DNA from: Stutzerimonas urumqiensis | GTDB lineage: Bacteria > Pseudomonadota > Gammaproteobacteria > Pseudomonadales > Pseudomonadaceae | Direction: 5' to 3' | Assembly: GCF_003640395.1 (NCBI RefSeq) | Contig: NZ_RBZQ01000003.1 | Location: 455,908 to 519,907 of the forward strand | DNA: 64,000 nt | Shown: positions 53,811 to 61,186 of the stretch, piece after piece | Layout: every line of letters begins with the position of its first letter | Position numbering within the stretch: position 1 is the stretch's first letter | The notes under the pieces: generated by a model | The model's input: the letters and a program-made list of their open reading frames with translations, nothing else | Told to the model about the DNA's origin: nothing | Databases searched by the model: none | Made by a program: the position numbers and the translations under genes

Positions 53811-55004
53811 GGAAGTTCTGAAAGTAGCTGGGTATTTCGCGCCAACTTCAGTCCTTGTCGGTTTTGAAAGCGAGCAATCGATCAAAAACCAGCCAGATAG
53901 CCCACTCATTTCTCCTTTTTTGGCCGTCGCGAGCATCTCGCGGTGGCCATTTCCCGCATTACAGGCGCACCTCTCCTGCGGTGGCGATCAAATGTCGACG
54001 CGCCATCCACAAGTTCGACAGTGCGAACAGTGTCATCAGCTGCGCGGTGTTCTTGGCCAGGCCGCGGAAGCGTACCTTCACGTAACCGAACTGGCACTTG
54101 ATCACCCGGAATGGGTGCTCGACCTTGGCCCGCACCTGCGCCTTGGCCTTTTCAATCTTGCGCTTGGCTTTGTAGAGCGGGCTGTTCTTGCCGAGTTTTC
54201 TGTAAGTGCTGCGACGCGCCGCGACCTGCCAGATCACTTCGCGGCCCGCATGTTCTGAGCGCTTTTCGACGCCGGTGTAACCGGCATCGGCGCAGACGAC
54301 GTTCTCCACGCCATGCAGCAGTTTGTCGACCTGAGTAACGTCTGCAACATTGGCTGCCGTCCCGACCACGCTGTGCACCAGACCCGATTCCTCATCGACA
54401 CCAATGTGAGCCTTCATGCCGAAGTAGTACTGGTTGCCCTTCTTAGTCTGGTGCATCTCCGGGTCGCGCTTGCCGTCCTTGTTCTTGGTCGAACTCGGTG
54501 CATGGATCAACGTAGCATCGACGATGGTGTCCTGACGCAGCGACAGACCGCGGTCACCGAGATAGCCATTGATGACGGCCAGGATGCCGGCAGCCAGTTC
54601 GTGTTTCTCAAGCAGACGGCGGAAGTTGAGGATGGTGGTTTCGTCGGGAATGCGCTCCAGGCTCAGCCCGGCGAACTGACGCAGGATGGTCGTCTCGTAG
54701 AGCGCTTCTTCCATGGCCGGGTCGCTGTAGCCGAACCAGTTCTGCATCAGATGGATACGTAACATGGCCATCAGCGGATAGGCTGGACGACCACCTTCAC
54801 CCTTTGGGTAGTGTGGCTCGATCAGGGCAATCAATCCCTTCCACGGCACCACCTGATCCATCTCGATCAGGAACAATTCCTTACGGGTCTGCTTGCGCTT
54901 GCCGGCGTACTCGGCGTCGGCGAAGGTCATCTGCTTCATGGAAAAACTCGGCTGGCGGGATCGGCGTATTTCACCAGATTCGGGAAGTCTTTTTCAGACC
55001 TTCC
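53811..55004 (-). mobile_element. Complete IS5-family insertion sequence (1194 bp)
   Basis: Terminal inverted repeats GGAAGTTCTGAAA (left) and GGAAGGTCTGAAA (right, read from the minus strand). Flanked by a perfect 4-bp duplication CTAA at 53807-53810 and 55005-55008, the YTAR target typical of IS5-type elements. One transposase gene fills most of it. Intact flanks and gene suggest a recent, probably active insertion. Confidence 0.93.
53959..54939 (-). CDS. IS5-family transposase (DDE)
   Basis: 326 aa, closely patterned on E. coli IS5 InsH: MTFADAEYAGKRKQTRKELFL, HLMQNWFGYSDPAMEEALYET, IPDETTILNFRRLLEKH, DATLIHAPSSTKNKDGKRDP (first Asp), HQTKKGNQYYFGMKAHIGVD, VCADAGYTGVEKR (second Asp) and KVEHPFRVIKCQFGYVKVRFRG (Glu). 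No frameshift or stop. ATG 54939 is 65 bp inside the right terminal repeat. Its C-terminal 18 residues match the IS relic at 44422. Confidence 0.96.
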   Translation of the reverse strand: MKQMTFADAEYAGKRKQTRKELFLIEMDQVVPWKGLIALIEPHYPKGEGGRPAYPLMAMLRIHLMQNWFGYSDPAMEEALYETTILRQFAGLSLERIPDETTILNFRRLLEKHELAAGILAVINGYLGDRGLSLRQDTIVDATLIHAPSSTKNKDGKRDPEMHQTKKGNQYYFGMKAHIGVDEESGLVHSVVGTAANVADVTQVDKLLHGVENVVCADAGYTGVEKRSEHAGREVIWQVAARRSTYRKLGKNSPLYKAKRKIEKAKAQVRAKVEHPFRVIKCQFGYVKVRFRGLAKNTAQLMTLFALSNLWMARRHLIATAGEVRL

Positions 55005-55358
55005 CTAATGGGATGAATTGCTGACGCAACTCGGCTCACCTACAGCCACACATGTGGAGCTCGCTCCGCAGATTGACGAAGCCGGCCAACTGCTGCCTCC
55101 GACCCTGCCTTTGGAGCCCGCCGCCTTGTAAATCACCAGCCCTTCCCCACAACGCTCCACGAGAGCCTTCTTCAAGACGCTTCCGCTCCCGTTGAAATAG
55201 CAAGCCCGGATATTGGACTTGCTGGCACTGATGCCAACTGCCAAGAATTTAGGACCTAAAATCCTTCGCTCCTGCAGGCAAATACCCCTCCCACTCCTGA
55301 ATCGGCCCAATCGCATTTACAGTTCTCTTCTCTACCGCTCAGCCCACATCTCGCAGAA
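55005..55358. other. Gene-poor stretch between IS and hipBA
   Basis: A 40-codon plus-strand frame (from 55009, starting WDELLTQLGSPTATHVELAP and ending PLEPAAL-stop at 55131) could be the tail of a lost gene, but it is preceded in frame by a stop in the IS target repeat and has no start. Nothing else convincing. Confidence 0.4.
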
Positions 55359-55478
55359 ATCCTCACGGATGTGAGGATTATGTTGCAGATCAGCACGAAG
55401 CATCTAAAATCCTCACGAACATGCGGAATTTAATCCTATGGCCTTGCACCAGCCATAAAACCGCTCATTCGTGAGGAT
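55359..55478 (+). promoter_or_regulatory. Three HipB operator-like sites at 50-bp spacing
   Basis: ATCCTCAC-GGAT-GTGAGGAT at 55359-55378 is a perfect 8-bp palindrome. ATCCTCAC recurs at 55409 with a degenerate right half, and the right half GTGAGGAT recurs at 55471-55478 with a degenerate left half at 55459. Start-to-start spacing is exactly 50 bp. The third site contains the hipB Shine-Dalgarno GAGG. Consistent with autorepression by HipB. Confidence 0.65.
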
Positions 55479-55480
55479 TT

Positions 55481-55801
55481 ATGAAATTCGACATTGAGTC
55501 CCCTGCCGACCTCGGCGAAATCATCCGCGCCAGCCGAAAGGCCATGGGCATGCGCCAGGACGATGCGGCGGGCAGCATCGGCGTAAGCGAAAACTTTCTC
55601 GGCAAGGTCGAGCGCGGCGGCGAGACCGTGCAATGGGGAAAACTCTTCCAGATCATTCAGGAACTGGGCCTGACCGTCTCGGTAGAGGTGCCGGAACCGT
55701 ATGCCCAGGACACCCAAGCCACCCTCACCAAACGCCGCGAGCAGCAGGCGGCACCGTCCGCTAGGGCGCAAGTGAAGTCGCTCCAAGGTGAGCGCACATG
55801 A
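55481..55801 (+). CDS. hipB: HipB-type antitoxin (XRE family)
   Basis: 106 aa. The helix-turn-helix core DLGEIIRASRKAMGMRQDDAAGSIGVSENFLGKVERGGETVQWGKLFQIIQELGLTVSVEV is typical of HipB antitoxins, followed by a charged, flexible C-terminal tail. ATG 55481 with GAGG 6 nt upstream. Overlaps hipA (ATGA). Expected to neutralise HipA and repress the operon by binding the palindromes just upstream. Confidence 0.88.
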   Translation: MKFDIESPADLGEIIRASRKAMGMRQDDAAGSIGVSENFLGKVERGGETVQWGKLFQIIQELGLTVSVEVPEPYAQDTQATLTKRREQQAAPSARAQVKSLQGERT

Positions 55802-57117
55802 CCCCGCGCACCCTGAACGTCTGGATCAACGACGCACTGGTGGGCTACATCCGAGAGCACAATGGGCTGTGGGCGTTCGGTTATGCTCCTGCGTGGCTGG
55901 CCAGCAACAGTGCCTTCCCGGTGTGCCCGGGATTACCCTTGCAACCCGAGGAACACCTCGACGGCGCCTCCTACCGTCCGGTGCAGTGGTATTTCGACAA
56001 CCTCCTACCGGAAGAGGGGCAACGCGCCCTCCTCGCCAAGGCCTCGGCGGCCAACGTGGAAGATGCCTTTGCCCTGCTGCAGGTATACGGGGCTGAGTCC
56101 GCCGGCTCACTCACCTTGCTACCGCCCGATACCCGCCCCTCCAACGGCACCGAAAAACCTCTGCCCTACGAGGAACTGTCCCAGCGTATCCAGCATATGC
56201 CGCAGGTACCGCTGGCCTATCGCTCGGCGAAAAAGATGTCGCTGGCCGGGGCGCAACACAAGATGGCGGTCATCTACCGGGACGGTAGCTTGTTCGACCC
56301 GGAGGGCTCCACGCCCTCGACGCACATTCTGAAACCCGATCACCCAGACGGGGCCTGGGCCCACTCCGTCATCAACGAATGGTTCGTGATGACCCTGGCC
56401 AAGCGCGTCGACCTGGCCGTGCCCGAAGTGACGCGCCTGTATGTCCCGGAGCCGGTCTATCTGGTGGCGCGCTTTGACCGCACCCACGATGCCGGGCACT
56501 GGCAGCGCCAGCACTGCCTGGATACCTGCCAGTTGCTGGGGCTGTCACGGGAGTTCAAATACAGCGCCGGCAGTGTCACCAGGCTGGCCGAGGTGGCCGC
56601 GCTATGCGCCCCGGCGGCGGTAGCCCGCTTGGCCCTGTTCGAGTGGCTGGTGTTCAACGTGCTGGTCGGCAACGAAGATGCGCACCTGAAAAACCTCAGC
56701 TTCCTGACCTACGGCTCCAAAGTCCGCCTGGCGCCGTTCTACGACCTGCTGTGCATGTCGGTCTACGGCACCCGCGCGTTCGAAAAAGATGCCTGGCCGC
56801 AGGCGGCCACCCTGGCCTGGCCCATCGAGGGCGAAGCGCGTCTGAGCCAGGTCACCCCTGCCCTACTGCTGGCCGCCGCAGAGGTTATGGGCATCAAACC
56901 CGGCACAGCCCGCAAGGCGATCACTCGCCTGGTGATCCAAGTCTCGACACAGGCAAAGCAGTTGTTGGCAGAAGTGGAGCAGGAAAACAGCCTACTGGCC
57001 GCACAGCGCCCGGCACTGAAAGCGACACTGGCCGGAGAGATGCGTTTGCTGCGCGCCATCGTGAGCATCGTGATCGCGGAGATGACCCGCCAGCTCGGAC
57101 CGATTGACGCGCGCTAG
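55798..57117 (+). CDS. hipA: HipA-family Ser/Thr kinase toxin
   Basis: 439 aa, typical length. The N-terminal HipA_N domain (LNVWINDALVGYIREHNG, SNSAFPVCPGLPL, YFDNLLPEEGQRALLA) precedes the kinase-like core: KMSLAGAQHKMAVIY, STHILKPDH, WFVMTLAKRVDLAVPEVTR, VYLVARFDRT, the catalytic loop LVGNEDAHLKNLSFL with its Asp, and LAPFYDLLCMSVY in the DFG position. E. coli HipA phosphorylates glutamyl-tRNA synthetase and induces persistence; the target here is not known. With hipB it probably helps stabilise the island. Confidence 0.93.
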   Translation: MTPRTLNVWINDALVGYIREHNGLWAFGYAPAWLASNSAFPVCPGLPLQPEEHLDGASYRPVQWYFDNLLPEEGQRALLAKASAANVEDAFALLQVYGAESAGSLTLLPPDTRPSNGTEKPLPYEELSQRIQHMPQVPLAYRSAKKMSLAGAQHKMAVIYRDGSLFDPEGSTPSTHILKPDHPDGAWAHSVINEWFVMTLAKRVDLAVPEVTRLYVPEPVYLVARFDRTHDAGHWQRQHCLDTCQLLGLSREFKYSAGSVTRLAEVAALCAPAAVARLALFEWLVFNVLVGNEDAHLKNLSFLTYGSKVRLAPFYDLLCMSVYGTRAFEKDAWPQAATLAWPIEGEARLSQVTPALLLAAAEVMGIKPGTARKAITRLVIQVSTQAKQLLAEVEQENSLLAAQRPALKATLAGEMRLLRAIVSIVIAEMTRQLGPIDAR

Positions 57118-57163
57118 CCCCCTCAGCGCCATCGCCATCTGGGCCCGGGCCCAGGGGCCAATC

Positions 57164-58540
57164 TCACGCATCGCCCTCCTCGTCTGGCGCCTGGGCCTCC
57201 ATACGCCGCCCGTAGAACTCAACCCAATCCACGTCGCCAAACTCCTTCTGCAGCAACCCCTTCAGATAGGCATGCCACCCCTGGAGAGCCTCTGCCTTTT
57301 CTTCAAAGTAGGCATAGCGGTCATAAATCGCATCCACCGAAAGGTCCTTGTGGTTAAGGATGCGACTCCGCACTTCCTTGCCCAGGCCGTGCTTGGACAT
57401 GTGCGTGGTCGCCGTGCGTCGCAGGTCATGCACGGTTGGACGCGGATAGCCATCGGCAACGCGCAGCAGACTCTCTTCTTCGACCCGATCTGAATCCTTC
57501 ACGTAGTCATCGTAGAAGCGGCGCATCGCGCGGTTGAGCGACGGTTGCGTCTGTGGTTTGGCAGGCCAACGCCCGGGAAAGACGTACTGCCCAGGACTGG
57601 GCAGCTTTTTACTGTTCGTCCAGTGCTCAGGGTCATTCGACATCACTTTTTGAACTTGCCGCTCGCGCAGATATTTCAGAATGCTTAGCACATCCTCGGA
57701 CAGCGGAATAGCAATCGGGTTGTTGTTCTTCTCGAACTTGCCACTGCGATCCCAGATCAGGTCGTCGAGGTCAAAGTCGACCCAGCGCATGGCCACAACG
57801 CGCCCCGAGCGCTGCGCCAGCATCAGACTCAGCAGCAGAGCAAAGCGCGTATTGGTCGTCAGCGAGGCTCCGGCCAATTGGTGGAGAAACCACACCAACT
57901 CGTGCCGATTGAGGCTGCGCTCCCGTGGCGTTTCCTTGGCCACCCTCTTGATCTGCACCAGGGGTGTCGCAGCAAGGATCTCGCGCTCGACGCAGAAGTT
58001 GAACATTTTGCGGATCACAGCCAGCATGCGGTTGGCCTGCACCGGGGCCGTCTTGGCCTTGTGATCCAGCAGCGCCATGACCTGCTTGCGCGTGACATCA
58101 CCGATCTTGGTACGCCCGAGATGAGGCACAAACTCAGTGCGCAGCATGCGCTCATCTTCACGCCACGATTTCTTGTTCTTTTCGGCCCATTCTAGGTAGC
58201 TGACAACAGCTTCTTCGAACGTCGGACTGGTGCGGTATTCGACCAACTCGACAATTTTCTTCTGCCCGGGATCGACCCCCTGCTTGAGCAGTTCAACGGC
58301 TTGCGCCGCCTTGGCGCGCGCCTCGGCGAGTGACAGATCGGGGTAAGTACCCAGGGTCAGGCGGCGCGGATGGTTATGAAAGCTGTATAGCAAGATGAAA
58401 CTTTTACATGTCTTGCTGACCCGCACCCCGAAGGTGCCATGCCCAGGCATGGAAGGATCAAGGTATTCGGTACGCCCTTTGGCGGGGTCATATTTGAGCC
58501 GCTTGAGGGTATGTTCGTTCATGGCGACGCGCGTTTTCAT
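57164..58540 (-). CDS. int: Tyrosine-type integrase of the island (DUF4102 N-terminus)
   Basis: 458 aa. The N-terminal DUF4102-like arm-binding domain (LDPSMPGHGTFGVRVSKTCKSFILLYSFHNHPRRLTLGTYPDLSLAEAR), a core-binding domain, and a catalytic domain with Arg in LAQRSGRVVAMRW, TVHDLRRTATTHM (HxLRR), NHK and the nucleophile Tyr in AIYDRYAY. ATG 58540 starts 213 bp from attR. It is transcribed away from the attachment site. Expected to catalyse integration/excision at tRNA-Thr. Confidence 0.94.
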   Translation of the reverse strand: MKTRVAMNEHTLKRLKYDPAKGRTEYLDPSMPGHGTFGVRVSKTCKSFILLYSFHNHPRRLTLGTYPDLSLAEARAKAAQAVELLKQGVDPGQKKIVELVEYRTSPTFEEAVVSYLEWAEKNKKSWREDERMLRTEFVPHLGRTKIGDVTRKQVMALLDHKAKTAPVQANRMLAVIRKMFNFCVEREILAATPLVQIKRVAKETPRERSLNRHELVWFLHQLAGASLTTNTRFALLLSLMLAQRSGRVVAMRWVDFDLDDLIWDRSGKFEKNNNPIAIPLSEDVLSILKYLRERQVQKVMSNDPEHWTNSKKLPSPGQYVFPGRWPAKPQTQPSLNRAMRRFYDDYVKDSDRVEEESLLRVADGYPRPTVHDLRRTATTHMSKHGLGKEVRSRILNHKDLSVDAIYDRYAYFEEKAEALQGWHAYLKGLLQKEFGDVDWVEFYGRRMEAQAPDEEGDA

Positions 58541-58562
58541 ACCGAAATCCTGACCGTTTCCT

Positions 58563-58613
58563 GGGTAGGGTTGGGGTAGGGATTATAGCGCTTGGGGTAG
58601 GGCTAGGGTAGGG
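58563..58613. repeat. Right-end GGGTAGGG repeats (putative integrase arm sites)
   Basis: GGGTAGGG begins at 58563, 58574, 58595 and 58606, intervals 11, 21 and 11 bp, so all copies lie on one DNA face. They sit between int and attR and upstream of int, so they might also autoregulate it. The left island end has the same octamer with an 11-bp interval. Confidence 0.65.
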
Positions 58614-58752
58614 TTTTGACTAAAAAACAAACAATGGTTATATTCAGCCTCGAAAGCCAGTAAATACGTTAAAACCCTTTAAATTTAAGAATTTACAACT
58701 CGTCAATGCTGTCAATTTTAATCAAACGACCTGTGAATAATAGGTCTTTATC

Positions 58753-58802
58753 ACTGACTTGTAATCAGTAGGTCCCGGGTTCGACTCCTGGTGCCGGCAC
58801 CA
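58753..58802 (+). repeat. attR: 50-bp tRNA-Thr 3'-end repeat (right copy)
   Basis: 49/50 identical to 31812-31861, lacking the tRNA 5' half and promoter. The C at T-loop position 59 is probably the original chromosomal base. It is followed by the presumed native terminator. Confidence 0.93.
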
Positions 58803-58810
58803 CGAATACC

Positions 58811-58838
58811 AAGGCTCGCAGCGATGCGGGCCTTTTTT
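58811..58838 (+). terminator. Ancestral tRNA-Thr terminator
   Basis: AAGGCTCGCA/TGCGGGCCTT stem (one G-U), GCGA loop, then a T6 run. It follows attR at the same distance as the island-borne terminator follows attL. Confidence 0.88.
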
Positions 58839-58912
58839 GTTTCATCAGCACAAGCGCAACAGCGCTGGCGACCAACCACTATCCCCGTGGCGGGCCATGC
58901 CTGTACCCGCCT

Positions 58913-59632
58913 TTAGCCAAACAGGCCAGCTCCCAACACGAGCGGTAGCAGCATGGCGATGAGAAGGCCCATCAGGCTCATGCCCAGTGCCGCGAACGCA
59001 CCGCATTCCTCGCCCTCCTCCAGCGCTCTCGCCGTACCGATCGCATGGCCATTGATGCCATAGCTCAGCCCGCGGGCCACTGGATCGCCGATGCCGCCGA
59101 GTCGAAACAGCCAAGGCCCCATTGCCGTGCCGATGACACCGGTAAGCATCACCAGCACCGCCGTCAGCGACGCGATGCCACCGGCCTGCTCGGCGACAAG
59201 CATGGCGATCGGCATGGTCGCGGACTTCGGCGCGAGGCTCATGAGTACCGGCAGCTCCGCACCCATCAGGTGAGCTATCAGCAATGTGAGAATGACCGTC
59301 AGGCTGCCGCCGACGGCGAGCGTGACCACGATCGGCCAGAACAGCTGCCGGATGCGACCGAGGTTTCGGTACAACGGAACGGCTAGCGCGACGGTAGCTG
59401 GTCCGAGCAGGAAGGCGATGGGACTGGCGCTTTCACGGTAGTTCGCATACTCGATTTCAGCGACCCACAGCACGCCGGCGACCAGCGCCGTAGCGAGCAT
59501 GACGGGCTGAAGCAGCAACCAACCGCTGCGCCGGTATAACAAGAGGGCCAATTGGAAGGCGAAGAGGGTCAGCAAGATGGCTGACAGTGGATGGTCGATC
59601 AGTAACCTCATGGTCCCGTTTGCTGTGGTCAT
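58913..59632 (-). CDS. LrgB/CidB/YohK family membrane protein
   Basis: 239-aa inner-membrane protein with about 7-8 hydrophobic segments and the LrgB motif set: FLLGPATVALAVPLYRN, ALPKSATMPIAM-like LAPKSATMPIAMLVAEQAGG, GVIGTAMGPWLF, GINGHAIGTARALEEGEECGAFAALGM. Partner of the LrgA/CidA-like protein; the pair is linked to holin-like control of lysis or to export of small organic acids. ATG 59632 overlaps the upstream gene (ATGA). Confidence 0.88.
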   Translation of the reverse strand: MTTANGTMRLLIDHPLSAILLTLFAFQLALLLYRRSGWLLLQPVMLATALVAGVLWVAEIEYANYRESASPIAFLLGPATVALAVPLYRNLGRIRQLFWPIVVTLAVGGSLTVILTLLIAHLMGAELPVLMSLAPKSATMPIAMLVAEQAGGIASLTAVLVMLTGVIGTAMGPWLFRLGGIGDPVARGLSYGINGHAIGTARALEEGEECGAFAALGMSLMGLLIAMLLPLVLGAGLFG

Positions 59633-59991
59633 GGCCGGCGCTCCCCGCGTGATTCCGCTCGATTGATCATTCTCTGCATCAACCAGCCACACAGCGGTAC
59701 CGTTACCAGCAGAGACAGGACCAATGCCGTGGCGATGATGGGGAGGTCGTCGAGCAGCAGGTCGCCGCTGTCGATGATGCCGACCGCAGGCACCACCAGC
59801 AGCAAGGGCAGGTACTGCAGCAAGCCGCTCGCGGCGGTATCGATCGGCTGGCTGATCTCACCTCGGGCCATAAGCCATCCGAGCAGCAACAGCATCCCGA
59901 GGATAGGACCCGGCAGCATAGGAACGGCCAACAGTCCCACGGCCGTACCCAGCCACTGGACAAAGAACAGCACCGTCAAACCCTTGAGCAT
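59629..59991 (-). CDS. LrgA/CidA family holin-like protein
   Basis: 120-aa protein with four transmembrane helices: LTVLFFVQWLGTAVGLLAVPMLPGPILGMLLLLGWLM (PxPGxxLGM-type motif), LLQYLPLLLVVPAVGIID, IATALVLSLLVTVPLCGWLMQ. ATG 59991 has GGGAG upstream. Cotranscribed with the LrgB-like gene. LrgA versus CidA cannot be told apart from sequence alone. Confidence 0.87.
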   Translation of the reverse strand: MLKGLTVLFFVQWLGTAVGLLAVPMLPGPILGMLLLLGWLMARGEISQPIDTAASGLLQYLPLLLVVPAVGIIDSGDLLLDDLPIIATALVLSLLVTVPLCGWLMQRMINRAESRGERRP

Positions 59992-60419
59992 CGTCGACTC
60001 CCGTTTGGCGCTTGATGATCCGACACCATCGGCAGGGCCGGCGCTGGCGGGGCCGGGGCCGGGGCCTATCAAGCGAAACTGCTGACTATGCCGACCTCCC
60101 TGAGGGATGAACAGGCTCAGCTGCCATCGACACTGGCAGATCAGTTGCAGCGATGAGCACGCCTCACATGCACCGATACGCAGCAATACGAAGGCTGCGA
60201 TCAGCTTACCTGCCATCCAAAGCAATGAGCGTCGACGCCACGCTCGCTAACTAACTAGCTGGCCTAATTGAACTACGACCACTCATCGGCTATTCAGCGC
60301 AAGCTGTGAACACAAGCGTTCGCTTGAACTCCGAATAAGTGAGGCGGCTGACTATGCTGAATCAAACCAACGTTATATCAGCGGCCAATGATTAACTAAC
60401 CCTAGCAGGAGATACATCC
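59992..60419. other. Intergenic region before the KGG gene
   Basis: 428 bp. It contains the two promoters of the divergent neighbours. A short low-complexity GGGGCC-rich stretch lies near 60051-60066. No gene or strong structure seen. Confidence 0.45.
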
Positions 60420-60701
60420 ATGGCTACTAAAAAAGATGGCAGCATGAGTGTAAGCGAAGCGGGTCGTAAGGGCGGTGAAGCAACTGCTTCCACGCATGAC
60501 AAAGAGTTCTATCAGGAAATTGGTTCGAAAGGCGGCCAGAACAGCGGCGGGAACTTCGCCAACGATCCTGAGCGTGCGGCCGAAGCTGGACGTAAAGGTG
60601 GCCAGAACAGCGGCGGCAATTTTGCCAACGACCGCGAAAAAGCCTCCGAGGCAGGCCGCAAGGGCGGCCAGAACAGCCATGGCGGTGGCCGCAACTCGTA
60701 A
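60420..60701 (+). CDS. KGG-repeat stress-induced protein (con-10 type)
   Basis: 93-aa, Gly/Lys/Asn-rich, probably disordered protein with repeated EAGRKGG and SKGGQNSGGNFAND units (KGG at about residues 17, 37, 59 and 81). Strong ribosome site GCAGGAG. The family is induced by starvation and general stress and is abundant but of unknown mechanism. A perfect hairpin follows the gene. Confidence 0.9.
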   Translation: MATKKDGSMSVSEAGRKGGEATASTHDKEFYQEIGSKGGQNSGGNFANDPERAAEAGRKGGQNSGGNFANDREKASEAGRKGGQNSHGGGRNS

Positions 60702-60709
60702 TGCCGGTA

Positions 60710-60745
60710 GTTGCCGCGGGTGGGCTCCATCCGCGGCAACAATTC
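60710..60745 (+). terminator. Hairpin after the KGG gene
   Basis: Perfect 10-bp stem GTTGCCGCGG/CCGCGGCAAC with an 11-nt loop; only a weak T tract follows. Confidence 0.65.
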
Positions 60746-61186
60746 TCGCGCCAACCTTAGCTAGATTCTTCGAAAGCTCACGCCATATTCCGTTCCCGTA
60801 GTTTCAGCAGCACTACCTCCTCCCAATTCCATTCGGCATCAAAAACCGTATCGGCCTGACGCATTTATCTTGGCAGCGTACTTCCCTAGCCATTTGGCTT
60901 TAACTTGAAATAACAGCTGAATTGCTTAGTTGCGTCATCCTAGTGTATTGCTGCGGCAGCCCGAGTCACGATCGAACAGAATCTTCTTCCGCTTACATTT
61001 CCTTTACACCTCCTTCACCCGCTTCTGACGTTCCATGGCGTACAGTTCGGATCAGGCTGAGGACGTTGTCGATGCTGTATGGTCGATAGTGCTGGTTCTG
61101 CTGCGTTTCGTCTTCAGCTCTGGCAGAACCGTCTCGCCTCGTTGCGCCGCAGGCGAGCTTCAGTCACATCTGAATGTGAGGAAATC
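60746..61186. other. Intergenic region upstream of the MucD-like gene
   Basis: About 440 bp without a convincing gene. It presumably holds a stress-responsive promoter for the protease, but I could not point to a clear sigma-E/AlgU or sigma-70 pair. Confidence 0.4.

Noticed and set aside
55005..55316. 103-codon minus-strand frame between IS and hipBA
   Set aside because: No ribosome site, odd composition and no family; the complementary strand has an equally weak fragment.
58753..58802. Second tRNA-Thr gene
   Set aside because: Only the 3' 50 nt are present; the acceptor 5' strand, D-arm and promoter are missing, so it is an attachment-site remnant.
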